Positions 49,554 to 57,397 of a stretch of 64,000 bases of DNA are shown here, one piece after another. The notes below the pieces were generated by a model. It did not search any database, was not told the origin of the DNA, and worked only from the letters and a program-made list of their open reading frames with translations. Every line of letters starts with the position of its first letter. Position 1 is the first letter of the stretch. The stretch is from Betaproteobacteria bacterium (GTDB lineage Bacteria; Pseudomonadota; Gammaproteobacteria; Burkholderiales; JAEUOS01): positions 1 through 64,000 of the forward strand of contig JAQGMJ010000058.1 in the NCBI GenBank assembly GCA_028292405.1, written 5' to 3'. A program made the position numbers and the translations under genes.

Positions 49554-51011
49554 ATGAAAACCAGTCCAGGCGCGGGTTTCATCGAGGGTCTCGGCACCGG
49601 GGTCAACACGGCGGCCAGCCCGGGGGACAATGCAAGCTCGGTCCCCGGCGAACCCGAGCTCGACGCCGCCATCGCCGCGCCCGAGCGCCTGCGCGCCCTG
49701 CGCCGCACCGACCTGCTGCCCGACGGCCCCGAGAGCAGCTACGAGCGCATCACCCGCCTGGCCGCCGCCCTGCTCAAGGTGCCCGCCGCCTTCATCACCC
49801 TGGTCGGCGCCGAAGGCGACGTGCACAAGGCCGCCATCGGCATGCAAGGCCACGAACTCGGCCCCGCGCCGGGCACGCCCGATGTCGAGCGCCGCGACAG
49901 CCCTCCCGCCGCCGGCCGCACCCTCTGCCACTACACCATCACCGCCGCCGCCCCGCTGCTGATCGAAGACGTCGCCGCCGACCCGGTCTATGGCCAGGTC
50001 GAAAGCGCCCGCGCCGCCGGCCTGCGCGCCTACGCCGGCGCCCCGCTCATCCTCGAAGGCTCGCTCGCCATCGGCAGCCTCTGCGCCGTCGACTTCGCCC
50101 CGCGCGCCTGGTCGACGCTCGACGCCGAACTCCTCACCGAACTGGCGCGCGCCATCGTGCGTGAAATCGAGCTGCGCGTGGCGATGGACGACGCCGTCGC
50201 CGCGCTCGACCTCACCCAGCGCACCCTGCGCGAGCGCGACGAAGCCGTCTCCAACCTCGCGCATGATTTGCGCTCGCCGCTTTCCGCCGTCTCCATCTCC
50301 GCCGTCGGCCTGTCGCGCCGCCCCGAGCCCGAGATCAAGAACTACGCCGCCATCCAGACCCGCGCCGCCAAGCAGATGACGCAGTTGATCGAAGACATGC
50401 GCGTCTCCACCTCCGGCCTGCCGCTGCCCGCCCCGCGCTCGCGCCTGGCCGTGCGCTGCGACGCCCTGCTCGCCGACGTGCTGCACGCCATGCGCGCGGC
50501 GGCCGAGGCGCGCGGCGTCCTCCTCACCATCGACAACCCGCAAGGCCTGCCCGCCGTCGTCATCAACTACCCGCAGGTCATGCGCGTCTTCGCCAACCTC
50601 GTCGGCAACTCCATCGCCTACAGCCCGTCCGGCACCGTCGTGCACGTCGGCGCCGAACACGAAGGCGACTACGTGCGCTTTTGCATCACCGACCAAGGCC
50701 CCGGCATTCCCGAAGAATTCCACACCCGCGTCTTCGACCGCCACTGGCAGGTCGAGCGCGGCCTCTCCAAAGGCCACGGCCTGGGCCTCGCCATCTCGCG
50801 CCTGTTCGTCGAAGAAAACGGCGGCACCATCGACATCGACAAAGGCAACGGTCCGGAGGCCGAAGCCGGGTCTGACCTGACGGGCACCCCGGACTTCAGC
50901 GACCTCTCCAAGCTGCCCACCATGGAAGAACTCGCCGCCGCCGAAGCTGCCCCCACCGGGCCCGGCGTCGGCACCGTGCTGCACTTCACCCTCCCGGTCG
51001 CGCAGGCCTAA
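49554..51011 (+). CDS. Soluble GAF-domain sensor histidine kinase
   Basis: 485 residues from the ATG at 49554, no membrane segments. GAF domain (about 50-205: F-I-T-L-V-G-A-E-G-D-V-H-K-A, L-C-H-Y-T-I, I-G-S-L-C-A-V-D-F). A helical linker leads to the H-box L-A-H-D-L-R-S-P-L-S-A-V (about 240), and the HATPase has N-L-V-G-N-S-I-A-Y, D-Q-G-P-G-I-P and G-H-G-L-G-L-A-I-S. After the G box there is an unusual Asp/Glu-rich insert of about 50 residues before the last strand. No response regulator is adjacent, so its partner is coded elsewhere. Divergent from ada. Confidence 0.9.
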   Translation: MKTSPGAGFIEGLGTGVNTAASPGDNASSVPGEPELDAAIAAPERLRALRRTDLLPDGPESSYERITRLAAALLKVPAAFITLVGAEGDVHKAAIGMQGHELGPAPGTPDVERRDSPPAAGRTLCHYTITAAAPLLIEDVAADPVYGQVESARAAGLRAYAGAPLILEGSLAIGSLCAVDFAPRAWSTLDAELLTELARAIVREIELRVAMDDAVAALDLTQRTLRERDEAVSNLAHDLRSPLSAVSISAVGLSRRPEPEIKNYAAIQTRAAKQMTQLIEDMRVSTSGLPLPAPRSRLAVRCDALLADVLHAMRAAAEARGVLLTIDNPQGLPAVVINYPQVMRVFANLVGNSIAYSPSGTVVHVGAEHEGDYVRFCITDQGPGIPEEFHTRVFDRHWQVERGLSKGHGLGLAISRLFVEENGGTIDIDKGNGPEAEAGSDLTGTPDFSDLSKLPTMEELAAAEAAPTGPGVGTVLHFTLPVAQA

Positions 51012-51115
51012 AGCCCCGGGCGGCTGCAACGCGCGGCACTTTTGCCGCATCTCCGAAATCTTCCCTGGCGCCAGCCGGTCCAACCGGCACACGCTCTCAT
51101 CGCCAAGGAGAACCC

Positions 51116-51484
51116 GTGCCCATCACCGGCAGCTGCCGTTGCGGCAAAACCAGCTTTCGCATCGACGGCGAGATCCCGCCCGCGCTCACCCGCTGCACCT
51201 GCTCGTTCTGCGCCAAACTGGGCGCGCTCTGGGCCTACTACCCGCCGGAAAAACTCTTCCCCAGCGCCGCCGCCGACGGCAACTACCTCTGGAACACCCG
51301 GCAGGTAGGGCACCATTTCTGCACCGCCTGCGGCATCGGCGTTTACGCCGACAGCCCCGCCTTCGAGCCCAACGGCCACTGGGACGGCCACACCCGGCGC
51401 ATCGGCGTCAATGCCCGTCTGTTCGATAACTTCGACGCCGCCGGCGCGCCGGTGACGGTGATCGACGGCAAGAACCTCTGGTAA
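51116..51484 (+). CDS. GFA/CENP-V-family zinc-binding protein
   Basis: 122 residues from a GTG at 51116 with AAGGAG 5 bases upstream. Zinc ligands Cys7, Cys9, Cys27, Cys29, Cys32, Cys69 and Cys72 (G-H-H-F-C-T-A-C-G) are in the family pattern. The founder was described as a glutathione-dependent formaldehyde-activating enzyme, but most members have unproven functions. It lies 104 bases after the kinase gene. A partial copy of its 3' end follows at 51501. Confidence 0.88.
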   Translation: MPITGSCRCGKTSFRIDGEIPPALTRCTCSFCAKLGALWAYYPPEKLFPSAAADGNYLWNTRQVGHHFCTACGIGVYADSPAFEPNGHWDGHTRRIGVNARLFDNFDAAGAPVTVIDGKNLW

Positions 51485-51500
51485 GGGCATACGTAAAATC

Positions 51501-51558
51501 GTGCCCGCCTGTTCGACAACTTCGACGCCGTTCGCCCGGGTGACGTGGTGACGGTGAC
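51501..51558 (+). pseudogene. Remnant copy of the GFA-family gene 3' end
   Basis: The stretch starting TGCCCGCCTGTTCGACAAC repeats bases 51412 onward of the intact gene (about 30 of 32 bases at first, then diverging with a GGTGACGGTGA match). It has no start or full domain and is best read as the decayed end of a second tandem copy. Confidence 0.55.
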
Positions 51559-51641
51559 AAGATGGTGGTCAAAGCCAGTCATTGACGTTTTGAGGCCGAA
51601 GCGCTCACCGCGCGACTGCTCGCAACGACCATCCAGGCAAG

Positions 51642-52550
51642 CTATTGCCTGAGTTTTTTCCTGAGAAAATCAGTTTGCGGGCGCCGCATGCCGACCGTCG
51701 CGAACACCAGGCCGGCGCCGGCGCCCAGCACCAGCAGGTTGAGCAGGAAGGTCGAGAGCCGCAGCGCCGCCAGTTCGCCCGAGGGAAAGCCATCGACCAG
51801 GCAGGCGCCCAGCCACACCGGAAATACGCCGCACTGCACGGCCGCGGCCACGCCAATCAGGTAGCGCCGCCCCGTATCGTCCGCGCTGCAAAGTCCGGCG
51901 GTCACGCCCACGACGGCGGAGAAAAAGAGGCTGGAGCCAAGCGAGCGAAAATCGGTGAAGGCCATCGGTGCACTCTGAAACAGCGCGACCGCCGCGCCGG
52001 AGGCGACGGACAGCGCCGTGCTGATCGCCAGCGCTTTCAAGCCGTGGCGCGCCAGTGCCCAGCGCCTGCTCCAGAGCCCGAGCGACAAGGCCAGCACCTG
52101 GGAAAGATACGGCAGGAACAGCGCGGCCACCACGATCGATACCGGGTTGTTGCGGTACATGCCGTCGGCCAGCAGCAACCCGCCGGCGGCGGCGCGCCCG
52201 TAATAGCTCAGCGTCGCATGGCTCAACTGCCACAAATCCTGGAGGATATCGAGCGAAGGCTCGGGCATCGGGTAAGTCATGCGGCCGACCGGCTCGGCCG
52301 ACGCGACCGCCCGCACTTCCCGCGTCGATATCGAAAAGCGATCGAGATCAAACCAATCGGCGGCCATCAGCGCGTTGATCAATTGCGTCGCTTCCGGGGT
52401 CGCGCATTCGGCGCTCACCAGTTGGCCGGCGCGGTCCGGATCGACCAGCCGGATCTCGCTGACCGAGACACGCTTCAGTCCCAGCGACACAGCGGCTTGC
52501 GCCACCCGCATTCCCTCTCCGTCTGGCGCGTTGACCCGGACTTCATGCAT
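51642..52550 (-). CDS. DUF389-like inner-membrane protein
   Basis: 302 residues. The first 90 are a soluble alpha/beta region (E-V-R-V-N-A-P-D-G, V-S-V-S-E-I-R-L-V-D, A-D-W-F-D-L-D-R-F-S-I-S-T-R-E). About five to six membrane helices follow, with S-L-F-F-S-A-V-V-G-V-T-A-G-L and the loop after G-R-R-Y-L-I-G-V-A-A-A-V. The layout resembles DUF389/TIGR00341 membrane proteins; assignment is tentative. Last gene of a minus-strand unit with the pyrophosphatase (17-base gap) and alcohol dehydrogenase. Confidence 0.6.
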   Translation of the reverse strand: MHEVRVNAPDGEGMRVAQAAVSLGLKRVSVSEIRLVDPDRAGQLVSAECATPEATQLINALMAADWFDLDRFSISTREVRAVASAEPVGRMTYPMPEPSLDILQDLWQLSHATLSYYGRAAAGGLLLADGMYRNNPVSIVVAALFLPYLSQVLALSLGLWSRRWALARHGLKALAISTALSVASGAAVALFQSAPMAFTDFRSLGSSLFFSAVVGVTAGLCSADDTGRRYLIGVAAAVQCGVFPVWLGACLVDGFPSGELAALRLSTFLLNLLVLGAGAGLVFATVGMRRPQTDFLRKKLRQ

Positions 52551-52567
52551 CCATGTTCTCCCGCGGG

Positions 52568-53113
52568 CTACTTCTTTTGCCTGGCGCGAAAGGTCCGCAT
52601 GCCCTGCTCGAGGAGGGCAGCCGCGCGCTTCGGGCCACGGCGCCCTTCGACGGCGAACAGCTTTCCACGGCTCTTGTTGTAGGAAACAAAAAATTCCTCG
52701 ACCTGGTCAAGCACGCCCTGGTTGAGTTCGCTGATCTTCGCCACCTCGCCGTGATTATGCGAATGAATGGAAACGCCGATCAGCCGGTTATTCACAGTCC
52801 TCTTACTGCCATCGTCCTGATATGCCTCGATCGCGCCGATGATGCGGACATTCAACAGGCAGCCCGGAAAAGCGGGCGCATCCATCAGGATCATCACATC
52901 GACCGGGTCCCCGTCCTCGGCAATCGTGGACGGCACAAACCCGAAATCGAACGGGAATACCAGGCCCTCCGCAAGAAGGCCGCCGAGGCTGAACAATTCA
53001 TAGTCCGGGTTGTAGTCGAACTTGTTGCTGCTTCCCTTCGGCGTTTCGACGATGGCCAGGCATTCCCGCTTCCTGGCGTCCCACTGATTCCGCATCCTCG
53101 TCAGGTTTTCCAT
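52568..53113 (-). CDS. ppa: Inorganic pyrophosphatase, family I
   Basis: 181 residues, the usual length. It hydrolyses pyrophosphate with Mg2+. Signature A-E-D-G-D-P-V-D-V-M-I-L contains the metal Asp residues; F-P-F-D-F-G-F-V-P and R-T-V-N-N-R-L-I-G surround it. The N-terminal part (R-K-R-E-C-L-A-I-V-E-T-P-K-G-S-S-N-K) is the variant seen in accessory rather than housekeeping PPases of beta- and alphaproteobacteria, so a second ppa is likely elsewhere. It starts 3 bases after the dehydrogenase stop; co-transcription is certain enough. Confidence 0.9.
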   Translation of the reverse strand: MENLTRMRNQWDARKRECLAIVETPKGSSNKFDYNPDYELFSLGGLLAEGLVFPFDFGFVPSTIAEDGDPVDVMILMDAPAFPGCLLNVRIIGAIEAYQDDGSKRTVNNRLIGVSIHSHNHGEVAKISELNQGVLDQVEEFFVSYNKSRGKLFAVEGRRGPKRAAALLEQGMRTFRARQKK

Positions 53114-53116
53114 GGG

Positions 53117-54298
53117 TCACGGCTTCAGGACCACCTTGCGGCAGTCCTGCTCTTTCTTGTTGAAGACCTTGTAGCCTTCCGCCGCTTCCGCCAGCGGCAG
53201 GCGGTGGGTAATGATCACATCCGGCTTCAGCCGCCCTTCCTGAATGAAGGCGAGCAATTCGGGCATGAATCTCTGCGCATGGGTCTGGCCCATGCGGAAT
53301 GTCAATCCTTTGTCGAATGCATCGCCGAACAGAAAGCCGTGCAGCGGCCCGCCATAAACGCCCGGCACACTTACAATGCCGCCCCGGCGCACGGCCGCGA
53401 TGGCCTGCCGCAACGCCTTGCCGCTGGCCCCTTCCAGCTTGAGGGTGGCAAGCGTGGTCTCGATCGCGCTGCCTTTGGCTTCCATCCCCACCGCATCGAT
53501 CACGGCGTCGACGCCCCGGTGCGCCGTCGCCTCGAGGATCGCTTCGGCGGGATCGTCCACTTCATCAAAATTGATCGGGATCACGCCGTAAGTCGCCTGG
53601 GCAAATGCCAGCCGGTAGGCGTGGTGATCGATCATGAAAATCCGCTCCGCGCCCTTGAAGCGCGCGCAGGCCGCCGCCATCAAGCCCACCGGCCCGGCGC
53701 CCATGATGCAAACGGTCGATCCCGGCCCGACTTCCGCATTCAACACCGCCTGGTAGCCCGTCGGCAAGATGTCCGACAGAAAGAGCACCTGTTCATCGGC
53801 AAGGCCCTCGGGAATCTTGAGCGGCCCCACATTCGCCTTGGGCACCCGCACAAATTCCGCCTGTCCGCCGGGGATGCCGCCGTAGAGGTCGGTATAGCCG
53901 AACAAGGCCGCCGCCGAGCGCAGCGACTTGCGGTTCAAGATGGCGCCGCGCCCTTTCTCAACGCCTGTCTTGGGATTGGTCGTTTCGCAGGCGGCGAAAA
54001 GCGCCTTGCTGCAAAAAAAGCATTCCCCGCATGAAATCGTAAACGGGATGACAACGCGGTCGCCGCGCTTGACCCGCGTTACCGCCGGCCCGGCGTCTTC
54101 GACCACTCCCATGAATTCATGGCCGAGGATGTCGCCATGATTAAGGCCCGGCACCTTGCCGCGGTAAAGATGCAGGTCCGACCCGCAAATGGCGGTCGCC
54201 GTGACGCGCAGCAATATATCGTCGGGCTGCTGTAGAACCGGGTCCGGCACGGTCTCTACCCGCATATCGTGTATCCCGTGATAGGTCGCTGCTTTCAT
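53117..54298 (-). CDS. Zinc-dependent alcohol dehydrogenase, formaldehyde-dehydrogenase-like
   Basis: 393 residues from the ATG at 54298; the frame is open upstream without natural sequence. Catalytic zinc site C-G-S-D-L-H-L-Y (Cys37) and G-H-E-F-M-G; structural zinc cysteines [15 protein letters not shown]; Rossmann G-A-G-P-V-G-L-M. Length and the T-N-P-K-T-G-V-E insert match the glutathione-independent formaldehyde dehydrogenase/threonine-dehydrogenase-like branch. Substrate unknown. First gene of the unit that continues with pyrophosphatase and the DUF389-like protein. Confidence 0.9.
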   Translation of the reverse strand: MKAATYHGIHDMRVETVPDPVLQQPDDILLRVTATAICGSDLHLYRGKVPGLNHGDILGHEFMGVVEDAGPAVTRVKRGDRVVIPFTISCGECFFCSKALFAACETTNPKTGVEKGRGAILNRKSLRSAAALFGYTDLYGGIPGGQAEFVRVPKANVGPLKIPEGLADEQVLFLSDILPTGYQAVLNAEVGPGSTVCIMGAGPVGLMAAACARFKGAERIFMIDHHAYRLAFAQATYGVIPINFDEVDDPAEAILEATAHRGVDAVIDAVGMEAKGSAIETTLATLKLEGASGKALRQAIAAVRRGGIVSVPGVYGGPLHGFLFGDAFDKGLTFRMGQTHAQRFMPELLAFIQEGRLKPDVIITHRLPLAEAAEGYKVFNKKEQDCRKVVLKP

Positions 54299-54483
54299 CG
54301 CCTGTCTCCGTCGAAGAGGTGAGGTACAGCACTGAGCAAGCGGCGCTCCCACGTACGGGAAAGCAGCGGCCGGCGTCGTCGGGTCTTGATCTCCTGATGC
54401 GCCGGGCGGGCTCCTTGCGGCGTATCGAACGTTCATGTAACTTTGCTCAAAAAAGTAAATCATGCAGGGCCGGCGGAAAATAA

Positions 54484-54504
54484 AAGAGCCCGGAACGGGC
54501 TCTT
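54484..54504 (-). terminator. Intrinsic terminator of the SDR gene
   Basis: Stem AAGAGCCCG (54484-54492), loop GAA, CGGGCTCTT (54496-54504). On the minus strand it is followed by TTATTTTCC. It lies 20 bases after the SDR stop codon. Confidence 0.85.
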
Positions 54505-54524
54505 CTGCATACGTCTTGCAAGGC

Positions 54525-55322
54525 TCAGTTCTTCGCCGTTCCCGGCGCGGCCATCTTCCGATGCTGCTCGGCCAGCACGGACGAAGGCGTGACATGCGCT
54601 GCCGCCGCCTGCAGCTTGTTCTTCATCCCGGCCACCACGTCGCCTTCACCGTTGAGCATGGCCTCGAAGCCGATTTTCGCCACCTCGGCAGGGTCCATCT
54701 TCTCGTCGGTGCCGACCTTGGTATCGAGCATGCCGGCACGTTCGAAGAACAGGGTATCGGTGGCGCCGGGCATCAGGCAGGTCACCGACACTCCGCTGTC
54801 CTTCAATTCGTTGCGCAAGGCGAACGAAAAGGAATCGACGAATGCCTTGGTCCCGTTATACACAGCCTGGAACGCGCCGGGCATGAGGCCGGCGATCGAG
54901 CCCGTCAGCAGGATGCGGCCTGTCCGCCGCCCGCGCATCTCGTTGCCGATCTTGTGAACCAGGTAGACAGTGCCGACGATATTGGTATCGATGACGCGCT
55001 TCGCATCCGCGAAAGCCTGGTCAAGAAAGCCGTGGCCCAGCCCGCGCCCCGCATTGGCGAGGAGGATGTCGACGGGCCTTCCCATCGCGGCGGCCACCAG
55101 TTTGTCGACGCCCTCCGTGGTCGCCAGATCGGCCTGGATGAAATCGACCTCGACCCCGGTCGCCTTGAGTTCTGCCGCGGCTGCCGAAATTTCCGGCTCG
55201 TCTGCCGCAATCAACAGGTCATAGCCCTTCTCCGCAGCGCACTGGGCGAGTTGCCGGCCGATGCCGGACGATGCCCCCGTCACGACGGCGAAGGGGCGCG
55301 AGTAATTCAGTGTTTGTGCCAT
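54525..55322 (-). CDS. Short-chain dehydrogenase/reductase
   Basis: 265 residues. Classical [11 protein letters not shown] (cofactor loop, about 16-23), D-x-x-T-T-E near 66, L-A-N-A-G-R-G, catalytic Ser in L-T-G-S-I-A, and Tyr/Lys in Y-N-G-T-K-A-F-V. An NAD(P)H-linked alcohol/ketone oxidoreductase of unknown substrate. It lies between the isochorismatase-family gene upstream and the dehydrogenase unit downstream, all on the minus strand, and has its own terminator. Confidence 0.9.
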   Translation of the reverse strand: MAQTLNYSRPFAVVTGASSGIGRQLAQCAAEKGYDLLIAADEPEISAAAAELKATGVEVDFIQADLATTEGVDKLVAAAMGRPVDILLANAGRGLGHGFLDQAFADAKRVIDTNIVGTVYLVHKIGNEMRGRRTGRILLTGSIAGLMPGAFQAVYNGTKAFVDSFSFALRNELKDSGVSVTCLMPGATDTLFFERAGMLDTKVGTDEKMDPAEVAKIGFEAMLNGEGDVVAGMKNKLQAAAAHVTPSSVLAEQHRKMAAPGTAKN

Positions 55323-55421
55323 GAAATTTCCTCGATAAATAGGGCGGACGCCCAGGAAGATCGCAGCAATGCGCGCACCCGAAGACCGTGTCGCGTTCAG
55401 GCGACAGCCGCATTCCCGGAA

Positions 55422-55997
55422 TCAGGGCTTCACAGCCCGTAGTTCTGCTTCAATCCGCGAAAGCGGCGTTGTGCTCGCCAGGGTCGAGGCCTTTGTCACC
55501 CGCGCCAGGTGTTCAAGGGCGCGTCTCTTCAGCACCGCGGATTCGGCGGCGACACAGTCCTCGGGTATCCACAGCTTGTAGCGCCGCAAATACGCGTCGA
55601 GCGCGGTGAATGTGATACAGGATTCCGCCGCGACGCCGGCGACGATCAGGTAGCCTGGCTTCAAGTCCTCGAGAAGAAAGTGCAGCGGCGTCCCGTAGAA
55701 AGCGGAGTGCCGGGGCTTGAGAATCGAAATGTCCCCGCGCTCCGGTTCAAGCAAGCGCGCGATTTCGGCCGAAGCGGCTCCTTTGGAGCGGCACCAATCC
55801 ACCACGTTATCGAACTGCGATTGCCAGCGGCCGAAATTGTCGTTGGCGAAGACGCACGGCACACGGCGGCCCTTCAGCTTCATGCGTAGCAAACGCGTAT
55901 TGCGCGCCGCCCGAAGTGCCGCGGGCGCCAGCTTTTCCGAACCGGGAAAGTCAAGCGGGTTCATGTAATCAACCAGCAGGAGAACCGGGCCAGCCAT
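55422..55997 (-). CDS. Isochorismatase-family cysteine hydrolase
   Basis: 191 residues. Asp in L-L-V-D-Y-M-N, Lys in I-L-K-P-R-H-S-A-F-Y-G-T-P-L and Cys in V-A-A-E-S-C-I form the catalytic triad of this family (nicotinamidases, isochorismatases, N-carbamoyl amidases). F-A-N-D-N-F-G is the metal-side loop variant. Substrate unknown. Its start is 271 bases from the divergent small gene at 56269. Confidence 0.9.
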   Translation of the reverse strand: MAGPVLLLVDYMNPLDFPGSEKLAPAALRAARNTRLLRMKLKGRRVPCVFANDNFGRWQSQFDNVVDWCRSKGAASAEIARLLEPERGDISILKPRHSAFYGTPLHFLLEDLKPGYLIVAGVAAESCITFTALDAYLRRYKLWIPEDCVAAESAVLKRRALEHLARVTKASTLASTTPLSRIEAELRAVKP

Positions 55998-56215
55998 CTC
56001 TATTTGTCTCCAGCATTGTTTCGCGGAATTGCTCTATCGGAATAATTCACTCGCCGGTTAAGCCGTGCTGTCGGCGCATTGTTGAAGATTTTGTAGGGTA
56101 TCGCCGATGTCGTCCGGGCCGCCCGTCCTCCAAAAAAGATCAGCGCCGCTTATCTTGTCCAGGGCTTAGACGAAATTGCTATTAAAAACGGGCTCTTGAT
56201 TCAATTTGGACTTGA

Positions 56216-56259
56216 AAATCAACCACACTTAGCGCAGCGACCTGCGTATCTTTGTCTCT
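56216..56259 (+). repeat. Copy of the 44-base sequence also found at 3537-3580
   Basis: Shares AAATC, ACCACACTTAGCG, CGAC, GTAT and TTTG in the same order and spacing with 3537-3580 (31-32 of 44 identical). Here it ends 10 bases before an ATG. Possibly a promoter or a fragment of a dispersed element. Confidence 0.6.
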
Positions 56260-56268
56260 AGTACCCCA

Positions 56269-56604
56269 ATGACTGGAGCCGCCGTCTTCTCTTCCGAAGC
56301 GCAGGCGCGCGCCCGCGCCACCGCCCTGCGCGCCGTGCCGGTCGAAGTCCGCGCCCTCACCGGCAAGCACGACTTCAATTTCATGATGCTGCCGCTGGCG
56401 CTATTGAACAGCGAGGAAAAGGTACAGGCCTTTCTGCGCGAGAAAGCGCAATATTGCTTCGATGAAAGCCTGTACCGCTACAGCGAGCGGGCCTGCCGGA
56501 AAAAAAGCACCGAGAGCCTGGAGCGCGATGTGCAGCAACAGCGGCACTCGGCGCGGCGGGAAGCGCTGGCGGCGCCGCCGGTGACGATCAAGCGGGGAAT
56601 TTGA
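56269..56604 (+). CDS. Hypothetical protein
   Basis: 111 residues, hydrophilic and helical, with a natural composition (T-G-K-H-D-F-N-F-M-M-L-P-L-A-L-L-N-S-E-E-K-V-Q-A-F-L-R-E-K). No signal peptide or known motif. There is no ribosome site before the ATG, although the position right after the shared 44-base sequence suggests a short or absent leader. Function unknown. Confidence 0.5.
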   Translation: MTGAAVFSSEAQARARATALRAVPVEVRALTGKHDFNFMMLPLALLNSEEKVQAFLREKAQYCFDESLYRYSERACRKKSTESLERDVQQQRHSARREALAAPPVTIKRGI

Positions 56605-56772
56605 GCGAAGCCGGTGATCCTGCCCGGCCCAGCCCCCGCCCGCGAATAGAGCAAAACCGAAATCCCGGCTACCCCGGGCTGGCCGGCCTTGGGTAAAATG
56701 TCCGGACAGCTTTCAAAGCGCACCCTCCAGTGCCGCCGCTGCCACAACCACCAAAGCCAAAGGAGCCCCAGC

Positions 56773-57249
56773 ATGTCCCTGAAAATCCGCCGCGTCGTCA
56801 CCGGCCACGACGCCGAAGGCCACGCCATCGTCGTCAGCGACGCCATCCACCCGACCACCGTGATGCGCCCGAAGGTGGAAGCCACCGTGCCCTGGAGCAC
56901 CGAAGGCTTCCCCGTCGACAACGACGACCCGACCGACGGCGGCATGCGCGACGTCTCCACCGCCCACCACGGCGGCACCGTCCTGCGCATCGTCTCCTAC
57001 GAGCCCGGCTGCACCCCGCGCAACCACCGCACCGACAGCATCGACTACGGCATCGTCCTGCAGGGCGAAATGCACATGGAGCTCGACAACGGCGTGGTCG
57101 TCGTCCTGAAGAAGCACGACGTCTGCATCCAGCGCGGCACCATCCACAACTGGAACAACAAGGGCCCGGAAACCTGCGTCATCGCCTTCGTGCTGATCGA
57201 CGCCAAGCCCGCCATGCCCGGCGGCAAGCCGCTGCCGGCGCACGGTTAA
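56773..57249 (+). CDS. Cupin-domain protein
   Basis: 158 residues from the ATG at 56773 with AAAGGAG 8 bases upstream. Single cupin barrel: the first motif is R-N-H-R-T-D-S-I-D-Y-G-I-V-L-Q-G-E-M-H-M-E-L, and the second is I-Q-R-G-T-I-H-N-W-N-N. Metal binding through His/Asp and the second His is likely. It resembles cupins found with catabolic genes in Burkholderiales. The start resembles the R-R-V-V-T-G-H-D form of that group. Substrate or role unknown; single-gene unit. Confidence 0.85.
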   Translation: MSLKIRRVVTGHDAEGHAIVVSDAIHPTTVMRPKVEATVPWSTEGFPVDNDDPTDGGMRDVSTAHHGGTVLRIVSYEPGCTPRNHRTDSIDYGIVLQGEMHMELDNGVVVVLKKHDVCIQRGTIHNWNNKGPETCVIAFVLIDAKPAMPGGKPLPAHG

Positions 57250-57397
57250 GCGCCGCCCCGAAGGCAAATGAAGGGCGCGGGCCGAAATCTCCGGGACATG
57301 AAAACCGGAAAAACAGGCCGGCCCCTTTATTCCAGCCTTCCCGGGGCATCCGGGCCCGCGCCGGGGTGGGCCGTTGCATCGTTCCGGCGTGGGCGCC

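Noticed and set aside
51642-55997. Genomic island with integrase and attachment sites
   Set aside because: No integrase, tRNA or flanking direct repeats found; only a mild composition difference was sensed.
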